From: Sphingomonas echinoides
Lineage (GTDB): Bacteria; Pseudomonadota; Alphaproteobacteria; Sphingomonadales; Sphingomonadaceae
Length of the DNA: 64,000 nt
NCBI RefSeq assembly: GCF_029623395.1
Contig: NZ_JAPYKK010000011.1
Location: 1 to 64,000, forward strand
Direction: 5' to 3'
Of this stretch, positions 10,519 to 17,327 are shown piece by piece. The translations under genes were made by a program, and so were the position numbers. The notes beneath the pieces are model-generated. The model worked only from the letters and a program-made list of their open reading frames with translations. It searched no databases and had not been told where the DNA came from. Each line of letters begins with the position of its first letter. Within the stretch, counting starts at the first letter, position 1.

Positions 10519-10722
10519 CTAATCATCTCCGGCTACGGGGCGGGGGGTGTGCGCGAGGCGGAATGCAGATTGCGCGATGTCCCAGCCGTTCAACCACATC
10601 ACGGCGGCGGGGCTCGGTGGATACGGCGTAACGCGCGCGCGCCCAGAACGAAATGCATCGAAGCCCTGCTGTTCCGGCGTAGCATCATCGCGCATCGGCG
10701 CGGCGGTGGGGGTGTCGTTCAT
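10519..10722 (-). CDS. Small Rmf/CrpP-like protein
   Basis: 67 residues from the ATG at 10722, overlapping the end of the methyltransferase gene by 4 nt. The core EQQGFDAFRSGRARVTPYPP followed by MWLNGWDIAQ resembles the G-x-x-A-x-x-x-G ... N-P-Y ... W-x-x-G-W pattern of ribosome modulation factor (Rmf) and the related CrpP-like proteins seen in phages and plasmids. In bacteria Rmf dimerises 70S ribosomes in stationary phase; whether this phage version acts on ribosomes is an inference from pattern similarity only. Confidence 0.6.
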   Translation of the reverse strand: MNDTPTAAPMRDDATPEQQGFDAFRSGRARVTPYPPSPAAVMWLNGWDIAQSAFRLAHTPRPVAGDD

Positions 10723-12743
10723 GCTGCCATCCTCAAATCTGCGATTCCGGGTTGGTTTGCCGCGACCAGGGCGCGGGCCATCGGCGGGCACACGCTGTTG
10801 CCGATCGCGCTGATCTGCTCTGCGATGGTGAGGCGCTGCTCGACCCACTTGCCGCGGACGAACTTCCGCACGATCGGGTCGAGGACGTATCCCTTAGGAA
10901 AGCCCTGCGCGCGCGCGAGCTCGCGCGGCTTGAGCATGCGCAGACCGATATCGACGATGACGTAGGTCACGGCATCGATCGTCACGGTGACGACGGCATA
11001 GCGCGCCTTGGTGGTCACCACGTCGAGGGGCCGGTCGACCGCCTGGTGCTGGCCACCCTCCCCGTAGTATTTCACGAGGAACGCCGCGGTCATCACTGCG
11101 CGCTCGAGCAGTTCGGGGGGGAGCGCGCCCTCCTCGATCAGCTTCGTCTCGATCACGCCCTGGTGCGGGCCGCGGGTCGCAACGGTGCTGACCAGATCCC
11201 GCATGTCGTGCCCGGCATTGACCGATCCGTCAGGGTTGTTGTTGAACTGCGCCATATGGGCGGCGGCGACCGAATGATGCTGCCCGCCCGCACGCGCCGT
11301 CTTCAGGGGCTCCTCGGCGTCGCCGCCCCCGCCCGTCGTGTTGCTGCCGTTGAATGTCGACAGGAACGCCGCGACCTCTGCGTGCTTCGACTTGCCCTCG
11401 ATCGTCGGCGTCGGCTCGTAGAGGCTGGTCGCATCGTTGCCGGTGGCGAACTTCGATAGGAACACTACCGCGGCGCCGTTGGTGTCCTTCTTGGAAGCCG
11501 CGATCGTATGATGCGGATCCTCGGCGGAGCGGTTGAGGCCGCCATGCTGGCCGTAGGTGATGAACGAGGCAAGCGAAGCCTCGGTGTACGCAAGCTCCCC
11601 GCGGTGCGCGCCCGTCACCGTCCGGAGGGGTTCCTGAATATCATGGACCCGCACCGCGCCCTGATGCGTGACCGGCGTCACGAAAGGCGCGAGCATTGTC
11701 TCCACGGTCCCGTGTCGCGTCGCGCCTGCCATCACCGTATCGAGCGGATCGGCGGGCGACTTGCCGCGGCTGTTCTCGCTGAACTTCTCCAGGTGCGCGC
11801 CGACCAGCCCGAGCGGCATGACTCCCGCGGGGCGAGCCGGATTGCCGTTGCTGGTGACGGTCGGCATTTCCTTGTCGATCGCCGACCCGACACTGCCGCT
11901 GTGGAACTTGGTCACGTGCGGCGCGAGCTTGCCTTCGACGATGAACGGGCGACGCTGCAGGACATAGCGGACGACGCCGGCGGCGATGCGGCGCTTGGTC
12001 GCCTCTACAAGCTCGCGCGACCGGCCGAAGATCGACGGGCACGGGATCGACCAGTCGATGCAGCTGGCGGCGGTCAGGTACGGCAGCAGCTTCCCGCTGC
12101 GCACACCTGGCGACCCGGGCGGGCCGTGCGTCGGCTTCGGCCACACGATCGGCAGCCCGTCGCAGCGCATGACGATGTAGAGGCGCTTCCGGCTGGTCGG
12201 CGTGCCGTAATCGCAGGCGCGCAGAACCTTCCACTCGACCTTGTACCCCTCGGCGCGCCAGCTGCGGACGAGCTTCTTGAATTCCTTGCCCTTCGCGTCC
12301 GGAAGCGGAACGCCGTGCGCATCGAGCGGCGCGGCGTATTCGAACTCCTCGACGTTCTCGACATAGGCCACGGTCGGCCGGACGTCCTTGAGCCAGCCGA
12401 CAATTTCGCCCGCGAGCGCGCGGATATGGCGGTTCTTGACCGGCGCACCCTTGGCCTTCGAATATTCCTTGCAGTCCGGCGAGAACCACGCTCCCGCGAC
12501 TGGTCGGAGCCGGGTGGCCTGCCGCGGCCAGACGGCGCGGATATCTTGGCAGTGATGCTCGGTCGTCGGATGGTTCGCCTTGTGGATCGCGATCGCGCTG
12601 GGGCTGTGGTTGATGGCGATATCGACGTCGCGACCAATCGCCTGTGCGATACCGGTGCTTGCCCCGCCCCCGCCTGCGAACCCGTCGATGAATAGGCCAT
12701 GCGAGAAGGACTCGCGTGCCTGCGCTGTTGCCGCACCGATCAC
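10719..12743 (-). CDS. C5-cytosine DNA methyltransferase with long repetitive recognition region
   Basis: 674 residues from a GTG start at 12743 that overlaps the upstream stop (GTGA). It transfers a methyl group from SAM to C5 of cytosine in DNA. Seen: SAM motif DGFAGGGGASTG (residues 20-31), a variant catalytic motif IV SPDCKEYS with the nucleophile C91 (instead of PPCQ), motif VI VENVEEF (129-134), motif VIII-like TSRKRLY, and the C-terminal motif IX/X IAEQISAIGNSVCPPMARAL. Between residues about 271 and 589 lies a large insertion of about eight repeats (separate entry). No cognate restriction gene is visible, so it is a solitary phage methyltransferase, probably for restriction evasion. 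Confidence 0.88.
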   Translation of the reverse strand: MIGAATAQARESFSHGLFIDGFAGGGGASTGIAQAIGRDVDIAINHSPSAIAIHKANHPTTEHHCQDIRAVWPRQATRLRPVAGAWFSPDCKEYSKAKGAPVKNRHIRALAGEIVGWLKDVRPTVAYVENVEEFEYAAPLDAHGVPLPDAKGKEFKKLVRSWRAEGYKVEWKVLRACDYGTPTSRKRLYIVMRCDGLPIVWPKPTHGPPGSPGVRSGKLLPYLTAASCIDWSIPCPSIFGRSRELVEATKRRIAAGVVRYVLQRRPFIVEGKLAPHVTKFHSGSVGSAIDKEMPTVTSNGNPARPAGVMPLGLVGAHLEKFSENSRGKSPADPLDTVMAGATRHGTVETMLAPFVTPVTHQGAVRVHDIQEPLRTVTGAHRGELAYTEASLASFITYGQHGGLNRSAEDPHHTIAASKKDTNGAAVVFLSKFATGNDATSLYEPTPTIEGKSKHAEVAAFLSTFNGSNTTGGGGDAEEPLKTARAGGQHHSVAAAHMAQFNNNPDGSVNAGHDMRDLVSTVATRGPHQGVIETKLIEEGALPPELLERAVMTAAFLVKYYGEGGQHQAVDRPLDVVTTKARYAVVTVTIDAVTYVIVDIGLRMLKPRELARAQGFPKGYVLDPIVRKFVRGKWVEQRLTIAEQISAIGNSVCPPMARALVAANQPGIADLRMAA
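10975..11932 (-). repeat. About eight ~35-40-residue repeats inside the C5 methyltransferase
   Basis: Each unit follows the pattern (A/L)-F/H-(L/V)-x-K/x-F-x-G-x(8-15)-D/E-P-L-x-T-(V/A)-x(5-8)-H-x(3-6)-(V/E). Examples are APHVTKFHSG...EMPTVTS, GAHLEKFSEN...DPLDTVMAG, LAPFVTPVTHQG...EPLRTVTGAHRGE, SLASFITYGQHGG...HHTIAAS, FLSKFATGN...PTPTIEGKSKHAEV, AFLSTFNGSN...EPLKTARAGGQHHSV, AHMAQFNNN...LVSTVATRGPHQGV and AAFLVKYYGEGGQ...LDVVTTKAR. The repeats are diverged at the DNA level. They occupy the position of the target recognition region. Confidence 0.75.
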
Positions 12744-13279
12744 GCGACGGCTCCCAGATCCGGCGCAGCGCGGCGGCGGCGCAGCATCGCACCAATGAGC
12801 AGCACCCCTGCGATCATGAAGAGCCACGACTTGGGCTCGGGCAAAGCGGACACTGGCGCTTCGTCAGTCGGCGTGGCGACTGAGGTGCCGGCGGCGGGCG
12901 GCGCGGTACCGACCCCGCCTGCCCCGCCCGGTCGGACGAGCCCGATCGCGGACGCTTGGACACCACCACCCCACGGCGATCGCGCGGAGCTCTGCATCGT
13001 CGAGCCGGACAGCACCGCGTCCTCAAAGTCGCTGTCCATCGCAACCAGTGGGCGCGACAGGTCAGGGAGAGAGCCGAGAGTGGCGATCCCCGCTGGCGGG
13101 CAGACCGGAACGGCGGTGGCCTTGCGGTGCGTATTCGGCTTCGTCGCGGACCGGCGATGTTCGGCGGGCTTCACTAACCGCGCTTTGGCTGCGTTATACG
13201 CAGGCGGCACCACTTCGACGGCTGTGCACGTCAGGCCGACAGCAGCCGCATGGCTCAAGATCAAGGCTTTGGTGATCAC
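12740..13279 (-). CDS. Secreted prophage protein with PEP-CTERM-like sorting tail
   Basis: 179 residues. Seen: a hydrophobic, signal-peptide-like N-terminus (MITKALILSHAAAVGLTCTA), a low-complexity, Pro/Ala/Gly-rich and Cys-poor middle, and a C-terminal tail PEPKSWLFMIAGVLLIGAM followed by RRRR. PEP motif, single membrane helix and Arg cluster are the three parts of the PEP-CTERM signal that exosortases recognise. The host part of the window also encodes a PEP-CTERM protein at 56783-57403. The gene overlaps its upstream neighbour (ATGA) and the methyltransferase (GTGA), so it is an early-operon gene. An ordinary C-terminal membrane anchor is the alternative reading. Confidence 0.7.
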   Translation of the reverse strand: MITKALILSHAAAVGLTCTAVEVVPPAYNAAKARLVKPAEHRRSATKPNTHRKATAVPVCPPAGIATLGSLPDLSRPLVAMDSDFEDAVLSGSTMQSSARSPWGGGVQASAIGLVRPGGAGGVGTAPPAAGTSVATPTDEAPVSALPEPKSWLFMIAGVLLIGAMLRRRRAAPDLGAVA

Positions 13280-13626
13280 TTCGCGTCTCCACGATGAGGG
13301 ACGGCGGTGCGCGGAGCATGCCGGAAATAGACGGGGGTCTCGGGCGCGCCGACGATGCGGCGGACGTCCGCGGGGTGGTGGAGCTTGCCGTCAGCACCTT
13401 TCCAGGTCAGGCAGCCGTAGTGGATCCAGTCCTCCGGCAGTTCGGACGCGCCAAACCTGAGCAGCAGCTCGATGTCTTCCGGATGCTCGGCGAGGTACGA
13501 AACAAAGCTGCCGACCGTCTGCACGGCACTGACGCCTGCGGCGTGGCCCAATGCCTCGGCGACCTCGGCAAGGCGCTTGATAATTGGCGCGGCGGCTGCG
13601 AAATCGAGCGTCGACACGTCCGTCAT
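13276..13626 (-). CDS. Hypothetical prophage protein, 116 aa
   Basis: Starts at the ATG at 13626 (MTDVSTLDFAAAAPIIKRLA), overlapping the upstream stop by 4 nt. Helical N-terminal half (KRLAEVAEALGHAAG, LAEHPEDIELLLRFG), then a short Trp-containing segment (DWIHYGCLTWKGADGKLHHP). No recognised family. Located between two small unknown genes and the PEP-CTERM-like gene in the PL operon. Confidence 0.66.
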   Translation of the reverse strand: MTDVSTLDFAAAAPIIKRLAEVAEALGHAAGVSAVQTVGSFVSYLAEHPEDIELLLRFGASELPEDWIHYGCLTWKGADGKLHHPADVRRIVGAPETPVYFRHAPRTAVPHRGDAK

Positions 13627-13838
13627 GACGGCCTCCGCAGATCTGCAAGCGCCCGCGTCAGGTCCATGCTCGACCGCCGGACCGCGGCGCTGTCCTTGGG
13701 ATCGATGCTTACGTCGAAAAACTTCTCGCCTGAGCTGTCCCAAGTCCTAACGCGTTTGACAGGAGCAGGGATCGATTTGGCACGCTTCAGGAAGCGCTCG
13801 GCTCCGGCGATCGCGGCCTTGAGGGTGTCCCTGTTCAA
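13623..13838 (-). CDS. Hypothetical small protein, 71 aa (TTG start)
   Basis: The TTG at 13838-13836 overlaps the preceding TGA (TTGA) and gives a protein beginning LNRDTLKAAIAGAERFLKRA. The longer upstream reading is the shadow of the preceding gene. The sequence is basic and helical at first, then has VRTWDSSGEKFFDVSIDPKDS, which looks like a beta hairpin. Real-gene status rests on the end-to-end overlap pattern of the operon; function unknown. Confidence 0.55.
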   Translation of the reverse strand: MNRDTLKAAIAGAERFLKRAKSIPAPVKRVRTWDSSGEKFFDVSIDPKDSAAVRRSSMDLTRALADLRRPS

Positions 13839-14008
13839 TCTGCGAATCCTGCCTTGAGATTTCCGGCGAGCGCGCGGACGGCCGATCCAATTTCTCGTTG
13901 ATCGGAGGCGTCGAGCTTGTCGGCGTGGTTTTCGAGATAGCTCGCGAGGGAGACGTGCTCCTCTCGACGAACCTGAGCGAAGGTGCGGCGGCGGCAGGTG
14001 CGCTTCAT
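13835..14008 (-). CDS. Hypothetical small protein, 57 aa
   Basis: Reads MKRTCRRRTFAQVRREEHVS, then LASYLENHADKLDAS and a helical end (GSAVRALAGNLKAG). Very basic N-terminus, then an amphipathic helix. It starts at 14008 with an ATGA overlap to the upstream gene and ends in a TTGA overlap with the next. No family recognised; too short for most gene finders but its fit into the overlap chain makes it credible. Confidence 0.55.
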   Translation of the reverse strand: MKRTCRRRTFAQVRREEHVSLASYLENHADKLDASDQREIGSAVRALAGNLKAGFAD

Positions 14009-14364
14009 GCTGAAGTTCCCGCACCGGCACGGCGGCAGTAATCGATGAAAGAGAGGTTGCAGTCGGCGTCGAGCCAGGCCTGATAGCGGCGCTGGCTACG
14101 CGTCAGCTTCGGCGGCGGCGGGCTGTTGGCGGCAACGAACGCGCGGCCCTCGTCGGTGACGAAGAACGCATCCATGCCGCCATACATTTTGACGCTCGCC
14201 CGGCGCTTCATCAGACCGGCCTCGAACAGCGCCATGCAATCTCGGTGATCAATGCTTCCGACATCGGTGGCGAAGTGCGAACGGTATTGCTCGCCCTGCC
14301 CGTACTGATCGACGCCGAGGGAGTGCTGCAGGATGTGCAACTGGCGTGCGGCAGCATCAGCCAT
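14005..14364 (-). CDS. Hypothetical prophage protein, 119 aa
   Basis: Start at the ATG at 14364 (MADAAARQLHILQHSLGVDQ). The first 45 residues (LHILQHSLGVDQYGQGEQYR and SHFATD) followed by CMALFEAGLMKRR and VTDEGRAFVAAN look like a compact winged-helix-type fold seen in small phage proteins of this kind. DNA binding is a guess. The C-terminus contains RSQRRYQAWLDADCNLSFID. It overlaps the upstream gene by 8 nt and the downstream gene by 4 nt. Confidence 0.68.
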   Translation of the reverse strand: MADAAARQLHILQHSLGVDQYGQGEQYRSHFATDVGSIDHRDCMALFEAGLMKRRASVKMYGGMDAFFVTDEGRAFVAANSPPPPKLTRSQRRYQAWLDADCNLSFIDYCRRAGAGTSA

Positions 14365-14527
14365 GCCGCACCGCCCCGCGCGCGACGCGCAGCTGGTCGA
14401 GACGCTTGCGTGCCCAGAGCGGATCGATCCGGTCCAGGCGATCGCGCTCGTCCAAGACGCGGGCGACGTGCTGGCGGTCGTTGCGCACAAAGCGCTGACC
14501 AGCCGGCGACATGTAGCAGCCGCTCAC
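14357..14527 (-). CDS. Hypothetical small protein, 56 aa (GTG start)
   Basis: Begins at GTG 14527, which overlaps the upstream TGA (GTGA). Translation starts VSGCYMSPAGQRFVRNDRQH and continues as a charged helix (RVLDERDRLDRID, WARKRLDQLRVARG). An ATG five codons in (14512) is the alternative start. Its end overlaps the next gene by 8 nt. No family recognised. Confidence 0.5.
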   Translation of the reverse strand: MSGCYMSPAGQRFVRNDRQHVARVLDERDRLDRIDPLWARKRLDQLRVARGAVRHG

Positions 14528-14730
14528 AGCGCACCACGCATGCGGACCGGGCCCGTGTCGGGGGTGTGCGGTGTGGCGGCGTCCCAGCGTGCCTGCTCGA
14601 TCTCGAACGGCGGGAGCTTACGGTTCCGGTGGCGGCACAGCACCTTGCCATCGCGCGGCGGCACGGTCGTGAGGCGGCGAAGAGGCAGGAAGTGGCCAGT
14701 CGCCACCTCCACTTTGCGATAAGCGCTCAT
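14524..14730 (-). CDS. Hypothetical small protein, 68 aa
   Basis: Start ATG 14730 (MSAYRKVEVATGHFLPLRRL), overlapping the upstream gene by 4 nt. Basic, with VLCRHRNRKLPPFEIEQARWDA in the second half. No domain recognised. Member of the PL operon by position and overlap. Confidence 0.55.
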   Translation of the reverse strand: MSAYRKVEVATGHFLPLRRLTTVPPRDGKVLCRHRNRKLPPFEIEQARWDAATPHTPDTGPVRMRGAL

Positions 14731-15080
14731 ATCTTGGCGTCCGTCCATTTGATCTCGCCCGAGGGCGTGATGATTTTGACACGCCGGCCGTCGCGAGATT
14801 TCACTATCAGCGGGCAACGGAGGTAGATGGTGCGGTAGGGTGCCCACGGGTCATCGGCGCGGGGCATCAGCAGCGGCACTTCGTACGACCACACCCGCTT
14901 CTCGCTGCTGCCTGGCTTGCGCTTCTCAAGGGTGGCGATCTGCTCCAAGGTCCAGGGGGAACCCTCAACCTTCCGGCCTTGCCAGACGTCGTGATACGAG
15001 GGGCGGATCTTGGGCCAAGACTGCAGGGCAATCTTGACCTCCAGCGCGGTCAGCGCCGGGGGTTCAGGGGTGTCGGACAT
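14727..15080 (-). CDS. Hypothetical prophage protein, 117 aa
   Basis: Start ATG 15080 (MSDTPEPPALTALEVKIALQ), overlapping the upstream stop by one base (TGATG). Contains WPKIRPSYHDVWQGRKVEG, ATLEKRKPGSSEKRVWSYE and a basic end IKWTDAKI. Soluble and rather basic. Function unknown. Confidence 0.65.
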   Translation of the reverse strand: MSDTPEPPALTALEVKIALQSWPKIRPSYHDVWQGRKVEGSPWTLEQIATLEKRKPGSSEKRVWSYEVPLLMPRADDPWAPYRTIYLRCPLIVKSRDGRRVKIITPSGEIKWTDAKI

Positions 15081-15511
15081 CAGTTGGAATATCCCGTGTA
15101 GGCGCGGCACGCTTCGCGCGCGGCGGCGTCGAGGCGGACTGCCTCGCGATGATCGGCGTCGGCGCGGGCGAGCGCGGCTAGGGTCACACGGACGTGCTCC
15201 GCGCATCCCTTGCGCTGCGCCTCGAGCGCGACCGTCATTTGTCGGGCGGAGGGCTTGCGGTTGATCCTGGACCGCTTGATCTCGGCGGCGTCGGTCGCGA
15301 GGATCGCGATAAAGGCGTCGTAATCGAGCCCGATCCGGTCGGCGCGGAGCCCGATCTCTGATGCAAGCTCGCGAACGTACGACGACACCGCGGCCTGCGT
15401 GTTAAGGTTGTTGCGGACCTTCTCATGGCGCAGCTTCGCGCGCTCCGCCCGCATCTTTGCGAAGACGGGGCGCAGCTCGGCGATCGCCAGATCCAGATCC
15501 GGATCGCGCAT
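15080..15511 (-). CDS. Hypothetical helical prophage protein, 143 aa
   Basis: Strongly alpha-helical, charged protein with heptad-like stretches (FAKMRAERAKLRHEKVRNNL, TLAALARADADHREAVRLDA). The ATG at 15511 overlaps the upstream TGA; a GTG one codon upstream (15514) is equally possible. Two conserved-looking blocks are SSYVRELASEIGLRADRIGL and AILATDAAEIKRSRINRKPS. No family recognised; the shape suggests a DNA- or protein-binding coiled coil. Confidence 0.65.
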   Translation of the reverse strand: MRDPDLDLAIAELRPVFAKMRAERAKLRHEKVRNNLNTQAAVSSYVRELASEIGLRADRIGLDYDAFIAILATDAAEIKRSRINRKPSARQMTVALEAQRKGCAEHVRVTLAALARADADHREAVRLDAAAREACRAYTGYSN

Positions 15512-15888
15512 CACCGCGGCGCGCCCTCGACATGCGACCAGCGCGCGCGGTGCGGCGATGCCTTACCGTACGCCCTGCCCGCCTCAAAATGATCGACGCC
15601 ATACTTAGCCTGCCAAGTGAGCAGACCGATGCTGTCCTTCTCCCGGTGCGCGCCCGAGCAGAGCGGCACGGCGTGATAGTCGGGGCTTTTCAACGAAACG
15701 CCCTTCATGCCGTCGGCATCGGAATGCGAGGCCTCCATCACGCCTTCGCAGACGTGCCCCGCGCGTCCAGCAAGCAGGCACGGGCGCTTTCGCAACCACG
15801 CCAGATGAGATGGAAATCGGCGGTCGGCGTCAGCCTTGTAGCTGTTGCGCTGGCGCGGGCGGACATCGACGCGGATCATCCGAGCCAT
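15511..15888 (-). CDS. Probable HNH-type zinc nuclease-like protein (DUF968-like)
   Basis: 125 residues from the ATG at 15888 (MARMIRVDVRPRQRNSYKAD). The middle reads HLAWLRKRPCLLAGR, CEGVMEASHSDADG, then YHAVPLCSGAHREKDS, a spacing of Cys and His (C...C...H...C..H) typical of the HNH/Ref-like nucleases that phages carry near recombination genes (DUF968-type). Cutting activity is inferred from this pattern only. It overlaps a small membrane protein gene by 13 nt upstream and the helical gene by one base downstream. Confidence 0.65.
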   Translation of the reverse strand: MARMIRVDVRPRQRNSYKADADRRFPSHLAWLRKRPCLLAGRAGHVCEGVMEASHSDADGMKGVSLKSPDYHAVPLCSGAHREKDSIGLLTWQAKYGVDHFEAGRAYGKASPHRARWSHVEGAPR

Positions 15889-16064
15889 GCCCGTGCAAGC
15901 ACCAGCGACACGACGACGAAGCCGACACCGAGGGTCATTGCGGCGGACACCCAAAGGGGCTCCGGTTTTTCAGCATCGGCGCGCGCCTGAGCGGCCTGAC
16001 GGTTCAGCGCGTCCATCTGTTCGATCGAGCGCAAGAACTGCTCGCGGTTCTGCGGCGCGTTCAT
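15876..16064 (-). CDS. Small single-pass membrane protein, 62 aa
   Basis: Start ATG 16064 (MNAPQNREQFLRSIEQMDAL). Charged helical N-terminus and one clear membrane segment near the end (LWVSAAMTLGVGFVVVSLVL). Short membrane proteins in early phage operons often act in superinfection exclusion, but nothing specific supports that here. It overlaps the upstream gene by 4 nt. Confidence 0.6.
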   Translation of the reverse strand: MNAPQNREQFLRSIEQMDALNRQAAQARADAEKPEPLWVSAAMTLGVGFVVVSLVLARAWLG

Positions 16065-16549
16065 GCTGCCAACCTCATCGGCGCATAATGCTGGTAGAGC
16101 CACGCGCCCAGCTCGGCGCGGTGAACGCCGATGCCAGCACCATCGGTCTCGGAGATCTTCATGATCTGCGCGACTGTGCTGCCCGAGGCCTTCCACATCG
16201 TGTCGCGGTACAGGGCCCCGCCCGCGAACAGCACCGCCTCAGCGGACCGAACCAAATGCGGCAACATCTGGAGATCGTAGCTGGGGTCCCGGAGCATTTC
16301 CGTAGCGCGGCGATCCGTCAGCCGCAGATCGTAATCCTCGATCGGCACATCGACACCGATGAGACCGAGCTTCGCGCTGAGAACCATCAGCTTCAGTTCG
16401 CCAGCCGCAACCGCAGCGGCGGCGTCAGGCAGTTCAGCGATCCGGGCGCGAAGGCTGCGCCACATTGGCCCGTCATACCGGTCTATTGCGTGCATTACCC
16501 CGCCAGCGGCGCGCTTGGTCGCGCAGCAACCCATAACGATGAGCTTCAT
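16061..16549 (-). CDS. YaaA/DUF6884-like protein
   Basis: 162 residues. The N-terminal MKLIVMGCCATKRAAGG, a later WRSLRARIAEL and the central LMVLSAKLGLIGVDVPIEDYD match the pattern L-S-A-K-x-G-L-(V/I)-x-x-(D)-x-(P/V)-x-x-x-Y-(D) seen in DUF6884 and YaaA-type proteins. These are often found with DNA-modification or oxidative-stress functions. The precise activity is unknown. Second gene of the PL operon, ATGA overlaps at both ends. Confidence 0.6.
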   Translation of the reverse strand: MKLIVMGCCATKRAAGGVMHAIDRYDGPMWRSLRARIAELPDAAAAVAAGELKLMVLSAKLGLIGVDVPIEDYDLRLTDRRATEMLRDPSYDLQMLPHLVRSAEAVLFAGGALYRDTMWKASGSTVAQIMKISETDGAGIGVHRAELGAWLYQHYAPMRLAA

Positions 16550-16800
16550 GCTGCACCGCCAGCGTCAGCAACGATCACATAGTGCGTGATCCCGCACTCA
16601 TCGCCGTAATCACGGTTCCAGCGGCGGGCCCAGGCCGATGCCTTTCGCGGCGGCTGGGTGTGGTCGAACTCGGTTTCGAAGACGCACTGGACTTGAACCA
16701 GCGTGTTCGCCGGGACCGGGCAATCGCCCCCTGCCCACGCGATCGGCGTCGCGGTCTCGTTCGTAATTTCGGGTAGTAGCGATGCCACGTCGATCTCCAT
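16546..16800 (-). CDS. Hypothetical protein, 84 aa, first gene of the PL operon
   Basis: Start ATG 16800, about 21 bases after the predicted PL transcription start. Sequence MEIDVASLLPEITNETATPI, WAGGDCPVPANTLVQVQCVF, ending in DECGITHYVIVADAGG; a small beta-rich protein without a known domain. There is no good ribosome-binding site in front of it, odd for a lead gene. It would be among the first proteins made on induction. Confidence 0.65.
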   Translation of the reverse strand: MEIDVASLLPEITNETATPIAWAGGDCPVPANTLVQVQCVFETEFDHTQPPRKASAWARRWNRDYGDECGITHYVIVADAGGAA

Positions 16801-16827
16801 CGCCGCGTCAGTGCGGCTGATGAAGTG

Positions 16828-16856
16828 ACGATAGTAGGGCGTTTCCTACTGGTCAA
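16828..16856 (-). promoter_or_regulatory. Predicted leftward early promoter PL
   Basis: On the minus strand: -35 TTGACC (16856-16851), a 17-base spacer, -10 TATCGT (16833-16828). The spacer is occupied by operator OL1. The design matches that of PR (TTGACG and TATCGA with an operator in the spacer), which supports both calls. Confidence 0.7.
16834..16849. promoter_or_regulatory. Operator OL1 (GTAGGGCGTTTCCTAC)
   Basis: A 16-bp palindrome with half-sites GTAGG/CCTAC and six central bases. It lies between the -35 and -10 of PL. It is one of four sites of the same type, two here and two in front of the repressor gene. Confidence 0.78.
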
Positions 16857-16864
16857 CTAAAAAA

Positions 16865-16880
16865 GTAGGACGCCTCCTAT
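16865..16880. promoter_or_regulatory. Operator OL2 (GTAGGACGCCTCCTAT)
   Basis: Second palindrome of the left pair, with one mismatch in the right half-site. Its centre is 31 bp from that of OL1, about three helical turns, so repressor dimers could sit on the same DNA face. It abuts the stop codon of the HIRAN gene. Confidence 0.75.
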
Positions 16881-17300
16881 TCAATAGTCGGGATAGATAT
16901 CATCCGGCCAGAATTCGCCCACTTCCTTCTGAGGCTTCACGACGGGCAGCGCTTGGTCGTCGTTGTCGAAAGCTACGCGAACCCAAGCGGCTGATGCGGT
17001 CGCTCCCTGGAATATTCCGCTAATCGCGCGGCCCTGCCGGGACAGAGTACCGATCCAAACGGCCCGCTCGGATTTGAGGTACCCAAGTTGCACCCCTCGG
17101 CAAGAGAACACCGCGATCGCGTGTTCGTCGTAGGGGTTGGTCGGCTCGGGACGCAGTTCAACCGGTTCGCCTGGCGAACACATCTCGAGCTCGAATCGGC
17201 GTGCTGGGCCGCGCTTGTTGGGATAGTCGATACCGACGACTGCGAGAGATACTTGTCGCATGTGTCGGGGGCGGATAGCTCCCGAAAGCGTCTTTGACAA
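16881..17300 (-). CDS. HIRAN-domain protein, co-transcribed with the repressor
   Basis: 139 residues from a TTG at 17300, or 126 from the ATG at 17261. The region VSLAVVGIDYPNK ... FELEMCSPGEPVELRPEPTN PYDEHAIAVF ... QLGYLKSERAVWIG matches the HIRAN pattern: a beta-barrel with R-x-x-x-N-P-x-D-x-x-A-I-x-V and a following L-G-Y. In HLTF, HIRAN binds 3' single-stranded DNA ends. Here it is a stand-alone domain with an acidic tail (EFWPDDIYPDY). It lies 27 bases after the repressor gene and before PL, so it should be expressed in the lysogen. A role in immunity or protection is an inference. Confidence 0.75.
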   Translation of the reverse strand: MSKTLSGAIRPRHMRQVSLAVVGIDYPNKRGPARRFELEMCSPGEPVELRPEPTNPYDEHAIAVFSCRGVQLGYLKSERAVWIGTLSRQGRAISGIFQGATASAAWVRVAFDNDDQALPVVKPQKEVGEFWPDDIYPDY

Positions 17301-17327
17301 CCATCGCTAGTCGTTGATTTTCAGGAA

